From CAYXRK01 sp964467615 (GTDB lineage: Bacteria > Hydrogenedentota > Hydrogenedentia > Hydrogenedentales > GCA-2746185): a stretch of DNA of 64,000 nucleotides. The position numbers and the translations under genes were made by a program. This document shows, piece after piece, positions 57,903 through 64,000 of this stretch; position 1 is the first letter of the stretch, and each line of letters begins with the position of its first letter. A model generated the notes under the pieces. It ran no database searches. It was not told the origin of the DNA and was given only the letters and a program-made list of their open reading frames with translations. The DNA lies in assembly GCA_964467615.1 (NCBI GenBank), contig CAYXRK010000003.1:19796-83795 (forward strand). The letters are read 5' to 3'.

Positions 57903-59135
57903 CTAATTCATGCCGACGACAAAGCTCACCGTGGTCGTGCCGCTGCCGCCGATGTTGAGCGTCGATACGTTCTTCGCACCCTCGACTTGATAGCCGTCAG
58001 CCGCGCCGGTCACCTGCTTCGTCGCGTCGAGCAGCATGCGCACGCCGCTCGCGCCCACGGGATGCCCCACACCCATGAGTCCGCCGCTCGGGTTGATTGG
58101 CGTTTCGCCGCCGAGGTCGATCACGCCGTCCTCGATGGCCTTCCAACTCTCGCCTGGCGCGGTCAAGCCGAAATGATCGATGGCCATATATTCCGTCGGC
58201 GTAAAGCAATCGTGCGTTTCGATCGCATTGACCGCCTCCACACCGGGCATGCCCGCGCGCGCAAACGCCGCCAGGATCGCCTCGCGCACGTGCGGCAGGA
58301 TGTACGGATTGTCCTTGCTCTCTTGCATCTTGTCGCCGAAAAGGATCGGCGCGGTCGTGTGGCCCCAGCCCTTGATGCGCGGCAGGCCGCCGAGCGATTT
58401 CCCGTTGCGCTCGGCCCAATGTTGCGCGAATTCCTCGGAAGCGAGAAACACGCACGCGCCGCCGTCAGTGACTTGGCTGCAATCCTGGCGGCGGATGCAC
58501 CCCGCGATGACGGGATTATGCTCGTCGTTCTCGGTGAAGCTCTCGTCGGTCAACGTCCACGTGCGCGTTTGCGCGTTCGGATTGCGACGCGCGTTATCGA
58601 AATTCACCTTCGCGATGTGCGCCAGATGCTCCCGCTTGAGCCCGTAACGTTTCTCGTATTCATCGCCCAATTTGCCGAACAGATCCGGGAACGGGAACTC
58701 GACGCCCTGGCATTCGCGGTCGAACCACGCGGCTACGCCGAGGTGTTGCGCCGTTTCCTTACCGGAACGGTTCCGCTGCATTTCAACGCCGAGCACGCAC
58801 GCAACGTCGTAACGGCCGGCTTCGATTTCGGCCATCGCCGCCAACGTTGCGATGCTGCCGGAAGCGCAGGCCGCTTCGTGCCGAGCCGTCGGGAGGCCGC
58901 GAAACACCGGGTCGCACTCCAGGAAAAACGCCCCGAGGTGCCCCTGCATGCACTGCAATTCGCCCATGAAGTTCCCCACGTGCGCAACGTCGATCTCATG
59001 CGGCTCGATCTTCGCCGATTCCAGCCCGCCGCGCACCGTGTCCTTGAAAATATCGACGAGTTCCTTGCCGGCTTTCGTGTAGTTCACCGCGTAATCGGTC
59101 TGATGGCCGCCGAGAATGAAAACGGTTTTGCTCAT
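57903..59135 (-). CDS. Thiolase (SCP-x/acetyl-CoA acetyltransferase-like)
   Basis: A 410-residue thiolase-fold enzyme. The nucleophile C90 is in HEAACASGSIA, and the second half has GGLMGVGHPVGASG with the catalytic His and the end NIGGSGTTTVSFVVGMN. The family cleaves or joins acyl-CoA thioesters. Compared with FadA-like thiolases it is nearer the SCP-x and archaeal acetyl-CoA acetyltransferase group, and the usual second catalytic Cys near the end is not visible. The ATG at 59135 has AAGGAA eight bases upstream. It begins 11 bases after the carotenoid oxygenase stop and is surely co-transcribed with it. Confidence 0.85.
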   Translation of the reverse strand: MSKTVFILGGHQTDYAVNYTKAGKELVDIFKDTVRGGLESAKIEPHEIDVAHVGNFMGELQCMQGHLGAFFLECDPVFRGLPTARHEAACASGSIATLAAMAEIEAGRYDVACVLGVEMQRNRSGKETAQHLGVAAWFDRECQGVEFPFPDLFGKLGDEYEKRYGLKREHLAHIAKVNFDNARRNPNAQTRTWTLTDESFTENDEHNPVIAGCIRRQDCSQVTDGGACVFLASEEFAQHWAERNGKSLGGLPRIKGWGHTTAPILFGDKMQESKDNPYILPHVREAILAAFARAGMPGVEAVNAIETHDCFTPTEYMAIDHFGLTAPGESWKAIEDGVIDLGGETPINPSGGLMGVGHPVGASGVRMLLDATKQVTGAADGYQVEGAKNVSTLNIGGSGTTTVSFVVGMN

Positions 59136-59146
59136 TACTGCGTTCC

Positions 59147-60595
59147 TTATTCCGGTTTTTGCGCCGCGAGTTCCTGGGCCGACACCCAGCACGTATGGTA
59201 GCCGATGGGCACGCGCTGCGGAATCACGACGCGCGCCACCGGCCCGGCGGTGATGTCCCGCGCATCAAGCACGACGAGTTCCGAAGCGTCGCGCGGCTCG
59301 TCATAGACGAACGTCACGAGATAGCCGTCGTCCTCGGACCTCTGGTTCGGCCTCGGCGCGAACGCCGCTTCGCCGGCCCAAACGCCCACCCCAAAATCAT
59401 GCGTCTGCGAGCCGCCCTTTTCGAGGTCGTACTTGATCAGGCCGTCGAACAGTAGTTCCGATTCCCCGGCGATGCGCGGGTTGTAGCTGTACCGTTGCCG
59501 GAGGCCGAGGCTCGTGTCGTTCGTCCGCGGAAATTCGGAGGGCACATCGTCCAAAATTTCCTCGCGGCATAGCCCCGTCTTCAGGTTGAACCGCCACCGG
59601 CAGAGATAGGGATCCAAATAGAGGAACGACAACTGCGGCACCGTGTCCTTGCGAAGTTCCACGTCCGGCGCGGGATTGTTGATGCGGCAGCCGATGAGCA
59701 CTACTTCGTCGCCCTCTTCGTATGCGTTGATCGTGTGGTACATGAAGAACGGCGCGGTCTCGAACCATTGCACGTTGTCGCCGTGCGCGTGCCGCGGGAT
59801 GATGCCGACCCGCGCGGGCGTGTGCTCGTCGAACACGACCTTGACCTTGCCGCGCATCAGCGCCTCCATGTCCCAGTGGAACGGCATGTCGAACAGCAGC
59901 GTGTAGTTCGGCGTGATCGCGATGTCGTGCTGAAGCCGCGCGCAGGGCAACTCGATCGGCGTTTGGTGCACCACCTCGCCGGTCCTCGACACGACCCCGT
60001 ACGTCATGAACGGCGGCACAATCGAAAAATCGAAGAACATCATCTCGCCGGTGCGCGGATCGATCTTCGGATGCGACGCGATTCCTCGCGCGAGGTTCCC
60101 GCAGAAGTCGAACGCGCCCAACGTCTCGAGGTCCGGCAGCCGCACCTTGTGCGCTTTCCCGCCGAGCCACCACAGCGCAAGCAGCTTGCCGTCGTGGTAG
60201 ACGAGGTCCGTGTTCGCGGTGTTCTTGAACGGCATCTCGCCGAGTTCGAAATTCGGCCGCTCCATAATTCCGGTGTACATCGCCTCGCCCGCGCTCAGCT
60301 CCCGCTTGTAGCCGTCCGTGCGCACGTAGCGGTTGCGGTATGCCGCGCAGCCATCGCGAAACTGCACCGAGTGGATCATCCCGTCGCCGTCGAACCAGTG
60401 ATACCGTCCCTTCGGCTTGTGCTTCGGGTTGCTGCTGTTGCGCAGGAAGATGCCCTCGAGGTCGGCGGGCAACTCGCCGATCACGCGGCATTGCTCGACG
60501 GCTATTTCATCATCGATCGGCGCGAACTTTCCCTGATAGTACGGGTTCTCATCCGCAATCGCCGCCGCCCCAACGCCCTTCATCACTGGTTTCAT
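59147..60595 (-). CDS. Carotenoid oxygenase (RPE65/CCD family)
   Basis: A seven-bladed-propeller non-haem iron dioxygenase of 482 residues with all four iron-binding histidines in place: H175 (ASHPKID), H223 (LQHDIAIT), H287 (FMYHTIN) and H467 (IGYHTCWV). The start has the family segment LEGIFLRNSSNPKH and the FDGDGMIH motif. Such enzymes cleave a double bond in carotenoids, apocarotenoids or stilbenes such as lignostilbene. The partner thiolase 11 bases downstream suggests that a cleavage product is further broken down as a CoA ester. No carotenoid synthesis gene is nearby, so the substrate may come from the environment. Confidence 0.92.
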   Translation of the reverse strand: MKPVMKGVGAAAIADENPYYQGKFAPIDDEIAVEQCRVIGELPADLEGIFLRNSSNPKHKPKGRYHWFDGDGMIHSVQFRDGCAAYRNRYVRTDGYKRELSAGEAMYTGIMERPNFELGEMPFKNTANTDLVYHDGKLLALWWLGGKAHKVRLPDLETLGAFDFCGNLARGIASHPKIDPRTGEMMFFDFSIVPPFMTYGVVSRTGEVVHQTPIELPCARLQHDIAITPNYTLLFDMPFHWDMEALMRGKVKVVFDEHTPARVGIIPRHAHGDNVQWFETAPFFMYHTINAYEEGDEVVLIGCRINNPAPDVELRKDTVPQLSFLYLDPYLCRWRFNLKTGLCREEILDDVPSEFPRTNDTSLGLRQRYSYNPRIAGESELLFDGLIKYDLEKGGSQTHDFGVGVWAGEAAFAPRPNQRSEDDGYLVTFVYDEPRDASELVVLDARDITAGPVARVVIPQRVPIGYHTCWVSAQELAAQKPE

Positions 60596-60719
60596 CGACC
60601 GCCCCTTCCGATACCCGCAAAGCAGCAGTATAGCGTGAAGATGGACCCTTCGGTAAGATCAACAAATGGCTTGACAGGACTTTCGACATGTGATCGGGGC
60701 TCCGAGCGCTCCGCTGGTG

Positions 60720-61592
60720 CTACACCGCTTCTTCTTCGCCGGATTGGAGCGAGCGGTCGATCGCACTGAGGATGCGTACAGGTTCGAGGAGTTGCTCAGG
60801 CGTCAGCGGCCATTCGCCCGTGCGCAGGCACTGCATGAACCGTTTCATCCCCTCGTAATACGAATCCGAACCGTCGATGACGTGGTTCTCCCAGCCGCGC
60901 TCGCCGAACACCGTCATCGTGAAGTCCGCCTTCGTCGCGCCCACCAAGTTCAACGAAACGTGCGCGCCGTTCTTGAACTTGCACGCGGCGACAATGTTGC
61001 GGCCGTATTCCGAGGCCCACACGCGCTCGCAGCCGAAGCCCCACGTCGCGTTCATCAACTCGACCGAATGGATGCCGTAGAAAAACACGCCGCAATACTC
61101 GCTGTTCCGGTCCGCCGGGCCGGACACGGACCCGCCCAGCGGCGTGCCCGATTTCTCGCGGAACGCGTTGAGAAACTTCGTCGTCGCGCTGGCGTAGGGC
61201 AGCGTCGAGAAGGACGTCAGGCCGACCTTCGCTTTGCGCGCCGCGTCGATGAGAAGTTGGCCGTCCTCTGCCGAACACGCCAGCGGCTTGTCGATGAACG
61301 CGGGAATGCCCGCCTCAATCACCGCGCGCGTCTCCGGCCAGTGCAGAGCGCCATGCCGCGAGACGCTCGCGACCCCATCCACCTTCCCAATCATGTCCTC
61401 CGGCTTGGCAACAATATTCGGAATCCGCCCCTTCTCGGCGACTTCCTTCGTCCGCGCCGCGTCCGTCCCATAGATATGCGTGACCTGCACGTCCTCGACG
61501 TGGGACCCCTTCTCGCCCCCCTCAACATTCGCCAACCGCGCAAACGCCTCCGCGTGCGAGTTGTCGGAACCAATGATGCCTAATCGAAACAT
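60720..61592 (-). CDS. Gfo/Idh/MocA-family oxidoreductase
   Basis: An NAD(P)-binding sugar-type oxidoreductase starts FRLGIIGSDNSHAEAFARL and has the family (E/D)KP motif as DKPLACS (IPAFIDKPLA). At 290 residues it is short for the family, and the C-terminal strand sheet is somewhat reduced. The start is ATG 61592; an ATG at 61619 would add nine residues. It is on the same strand as the carotenoid oxygenase and thiolase and 124 bases upstream of them. Membership in one pathway is possible but not shown. The substrate is unknown. Confidence 0.8.
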   Translation of the reverse strand: MFRLGIIGSDNSHAEAFARLANVEGGEKGSHVEDVQVTHIYGTDAARTKEVAEKGRIPNIVAKPEDMIGKVDGVASVSRHGALHWPETRAVIEAGIPAFIDKPLACSAEDGQLLIDAARKAKVGLTSFSTLPYASATTKFLNAFREKSGTPLGGSVSGPADRNSEYCGVFFYGIHSVELMNATWGFGCERVWASEYGRNIVAACKFKNGAHVSLNLVGATKADFTMTVFGERGWENHVIDGSDSYYEGMKRFMQCLRTGEWPLTPEQLLEPVRILSAIDRSLQSGEEEAV

Positions 61593-61692
61593 GGCGTTAC
61601 TTTGCCTCTCTTTGATCATTTAACTCGAAATGTACAAATACTTGATCGTGTTTCGTATATCATAGCGGTACCTTCGAAACGGAGCGATTCTC

Positions 61693-63363
61693 GTGTCCCG
61701 CAATCAATCGTTTGTTGGCAATCTTGTGGTTTCGCTCCTCGGTACTGGCGGGCTCCTCGGTCTTGCGATCCAGACGCTTTTCTATCAGTACCCACAATGG
61801 TTCTGGACGATCGTTGTTCTGATTGTGTTGTTCTGGGGTCTGTGGTTTACGACACCGATCATCAGCCTCTACGTCTTTTATAACATCGCGATTGACCTTA
61901 TGTACCCCCAGTTGGATCGGCAGAGGGGTTCTACGGGGTGGATTGCGCGCTGGAGCGAGTACGTATTTAACCAACTATTCGACGAACACGACCGGCTCAT
62001 CTATGAGTCGTTCGGCAAGCGGCTAAGAGTAGTAATTGGCCAAGACGATCCGGCTCGACATTCGATTTCCGACTCCAAACCCACTCTGGTTCGCCGTAAG
62101 CATCTCATGACAAAGAGATTCTTTCCGAAGTGGTCTTTCGCGATTGTCCTCTTGTTCGAGGATTTGAAGATAAATCGTGTAAAACAACAGTTTCCAACGA
62201 TCCCTAGATACGAACTAAACGTCGATCTAAGAGACCAATCGTACGGCATCTATAACAACGCGGGGAAGAAGTTTCTCTACAGCACTTTTCGGTCCGACAA
62301 AATGAAACCAGGGTTCCGTGCACAGGAAGCTGCCGTCAAAAGTTTCGTGCGTGCAGATGCAAGTAATACGGACGAAGAAATGAATGTCCTTTTAGGGGAC
62401 GTCCCCATGCGTTGGGCATCTGGTGGAGCAATGCCAATTGTGAAGTGGAAAGGTTCCACTTGGTTTCTGCTGCTCTTTCGGGATATCACCCCGCTGGGTT
62501 GGAACATCCCGAACGGGGCGTCCGAGAACAAGGAAGAGTATAAGGATATAGACTTGTTAATGATGAGGGAATTCACCGAAGAAGTCGTCATCTTGAACAA
62601 GAGACCGGCTTGGAAAGTTCCCTATTCGAGGCGTGAACAGAAGATGTTTCGGTGGCAGCGGGATGGAAAGCAGGTCGCTGCGGATGCGAAAGAATTTACG
62701 CATCGCCATCGCCAGCTAAGGGATAAGCTCGACCGTCTGACGATTCGAGCCGATGAAACAGGGCCATCGCTGAGCCACGTAAGCACGCCATTCTCGCTAA
62801 AATTGACCTATCACAACGGTGAGGGAGGGATAAAAGTGGATCAGATAAACGATATCCTGTTTGCCGTCAACCCAGCAGAATTTGGGATCGAGATTGTTCG
62901 GCTCGTCAAGTTTGACTTAGGCGACGACGACTACATCATTGATGGAGAGATTTGGGAGGCGGACAATTCCCTGGTTCGACAGCCAATGATGTTGTTGAAG
63001 TCCGATTTCATTCTGGAGGAGTATCGAGAGAAGGAGACCTCGGCTTCCGCGGCTTCACATTCGGATTGCGCTGTGAACGATTTTCAAATCGACAATATCC
63101 CTGCTGGCCAGTACTTTTTGTTTGACGCGGACGTCGAATCTCGCCGGATGCGTCTGGACTATCTGCGCAACGCGGGACACACGAATTACCCCGAGTATGA
63201 TCGGATTAGTCGGTGGCTGGATAAATATGGCGCAATGTTTGATACGCTGACGGGATCGAAGGTTGACCTGACTGCTGACGCTCATCATCCATTGACTACT
63301 TTTTGTCCCGTGACTTGGAAGTGCTTGGGATTGATATCGGACTTCAAACTGCTTGGGAAATAG
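61693..63363 (+). CDS. Two-transmembrane protein with a Nudix-like domain
   Basis: A 556-residue protein begins with two membrane helices (about residues 7-30 and 34-64). A long cytoplasmic part follows. It contains a Nudix-like box: GASENKEEYK ... MREFTEEVVIL, with R292-E293 and E296-E297 in the metal-binding order. The gap between the first Glu and the R-E is three residues longer than in the standard GX5EX7REUXEE. This layout recalls SMODS-associated Nudix proteins, which are found in some bacterial nucleotide-signalling defence systems. No cyclase gene is next to it. GGAG is eight bases before the GTG start. The gene is markedly A+T-rich for the window, suggesting transfer. Confidence 0.6.
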   Translation: MSRNQSFVGNLVVSLLGTGGLLGLAIQTLFYQYPQWFWTIVVLIVLFWGLWFTTPIISLYVFYNIAIDLMYPQLDRQRGSTGWIARWSEYVFNQLFDEHDRLIYESFGKRLRVVIGQDDPARHSISDSKPTLVRRKHLMTKRFFPKWSFAIVLLFEDLKINRVKQQFPTIPRYELNVDLRDQSYGIYNNAGKKFLYSTFRSDKMKPGFRAQEAAVKSFVRADASNTDEEMNVLLGDVPMRWASGGAMPIVKWKGSTWFLLLFRDITPLGWNIPNGASENKEEYKDIDLLMMREFTEEVVILNKRPAWKVPYSRREQKMFRWQRDGKQVAADAKEFTHRHRQLRDKLDRLTIRADETGPSLSHVSTPFSLKLTYHNGEGGIKVDQINDILFAVNPAEFGIEIVRLVKFDLGDDDYIIDGEIWEADNSLVRQPMMLLKSDFILEEYREKETSASAASHSDCAVNDFQIDNIPAGQYFLFDADVESRRMRLDYLRNAGHTNYPEYDRISRWLDKYGAMFDTLTGSKVDLTADAHHPLTTFCPVTWKCLGLISDFKLLGK

Positions 63364-63763
63364 AGACAACGCGCGGCATCCAGCCTGCGCCCCTCAAGTT
63401 GACGATCTGTTTCCCCCTCGTCCCCTAAATGCACTTGGAACCCAATTATCCGCGAAGCCGGGCTTCGCAGCCTCGAAGCCAGACTACTCCGCCCGCGCCA
63501 ACTCCCTGCGTAAACACGAATTCCAGCCCCTAAACTCGGCCCTTTTTCAAAAAAATAGGTCAACAGACTTGGACTATATATATGGGGAGAGTTGTGTCCG
63601 GATCTCCCTGTTCGACGTTCCCACCCGCGCCACCAGGGGTGAACGTCGGAGCGCGTTCCCAAGTTTGGAGTTTTCGAGGACTTTGCGCGGCTTCGGACGG
63701 CAATTTCACGGACTTGAACGGAGTTTGAACGACCAAAATCGGACTAAAAAGGAGCATCAACCA
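63364..63763. other. Interval without a recognisable gene
   Basis: This stretch after the Nudix-like gene contains a near-perfect palindrome GCGAAGCC-G-GGCTTCGC at 63453-63469, without a T tract. A run of A+T (TATATATA at about 63574) could hold a promoter. No coding family, tRNA or known RNA is seen. The pyrimidine-rich top strand before 63550 differs from the coding regions around it. Confidence 0.4.
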
Positions 63764-63976
63764 ATGCTAAGTCCAACCGTATCAACGACCCGACCCGCCA
63801 AAAACGCTCCTGTCGGCCCCATTCTCGCCGTAAAAGGATTTCTACGTAAAAAGATTTCTACGGGCACGCCTGGGAACGAGTCGTCCTTGAACAGAAATTA
63901 CTTGACACACGCCGCAGTTTTGCTCACCAAAAACTCGAAAATGCGGAGAGGGTTGTTTCGGGCATTATCCAGTTGA
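63764..63976 (+). CDS. Possible small gene (70 aa), function unknown
   Basis: An ATG at 63764 follows a good AAAAAGGAG ribosome site by nine bases and opens a 70-residue frame (MLSPTVSTTRPAKNAPVGPI and onward). It is rich in Lys, Thr and Asn and basic at the end (KMRRGLFRALSS). No family is recognised. The ribosome site is the main support. It could be a short regulatory peptide, the degraded start of a longer gene, or not translated. The window ends 24 bases later. Confidence 0.3.
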   Translation: MLSPTVSTTRPAKNAPVGPILAVKGFLRKKISTGTPGNESSLNRNYLTHAAVLLTKNSKMRRGLFRALSS

Positions 63977-64000
63977 CTCCCTTGTCGTCAAGAAAAGCTT

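Noticed and set aside
1..64000. CRISPR arrays, rRNA genes, riboswitches and intact insertion sequences
   Set aside because: No regularly spaced direct repeats, rRNA segments, known aptamer cores or transposase genes were recognised on either strand.

Overview
The window is a GC-rich bacterial chromosome segment, almost entirely coding, with about 48 recognisable genes on both strands, one tRNA and no rRNA, CRISPR array or intact insertion sequence. Lipid A genes (lpxA, lpxB), a LolA-like protein and many Sec signal peptides indicate a diderm. A 3127-residue surface protein with planctomycete-style beta-helix modules ends in a Gly-Glu repeat, a Gly-Cys and a membrane helix. A sigma-factor fragment is joined to a carboxypeptidase-regulatory-like domain. 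This combination fits an uncultured lineage near Planctomycetes/Hydrogenedentota. That placement is inference and was not tested by phylogeny.

Layout. 1-3.2 kb: edge of a HicB-type antitoxin, a dicarboxylate/amino-acid symporter preceded by a 34-residue membrane peptide, and an archaeal-type glycerol-1-phosphate dehydrogenase. 3.3-10.6 kb: lpxA, a Gfo/Idh oxidoreductase, lpxB, polA and rho on one strand. 10.8-20.3 kb: trpS, a PilZ-PilT fusion ATPase, an Eis-like acetyltransferase, a TIGR02757 protein, a secreted TPR protein, an endonuclease III homologue, a radical SAM/SPASM protein and a YycJ-like metallo-hydrolase. 20.4-29.8 kb: the giant surface protein. 29.9-33.6 kb (minus strand): infA, an Asp/Glu racemase, and an iron-type ABC permease plus binding lipoprotein without an ATPase gene. 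33.7-42.7 kb: metallo-hydrolases, several envelope proteins of unknown function, a GGQ release-factor-like protein, the sigma/carboxypeptidase-regulatory remnant and a threonine dehydratase. 42.7-49.7 kb: tRNA-Ala, rpsD, asd, trxA and pfkA, interleaved with accessory genes (DUF7002-like, dinD-like, FRG domain). 49.9-63.4 kb: mfd, an ATPase/TOPRIM gene pair resembling OLD/PARIS-type defence, an NHL-repeat protein, an amidohydrolase, a minus-strand group (Gfo/Idh, carotenoid oxygenase, thiolase) and a membrane-anchored Nudix-like protein.

The core genes cover lipid A, DNA replication and repair (polA, mfd, endonuclease III), transcription termination (rho), translation (trpS, infA, rpsD, tRNA-Ala), glycolysis (pfkA), aspartate-family amino acids (asd) and redox (trxA). 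Accessory genes, several visibly richer in A+T, sit singly or in pairs between housekeeping genes with no mobile element beside them. The best candidates for undescribed biology are the ATPase/TOPRIM pair (53.3-54.9 kb), the 2TM-Nudix protein (61.7-63.4 kb), the sigma/carboxypeptidase-regulatory fusion (37.3-37.9 kb), the PilZ-PilT fusion (12.0-13.4 kb) and a 164-bp MITE-like element (19.3 kb).
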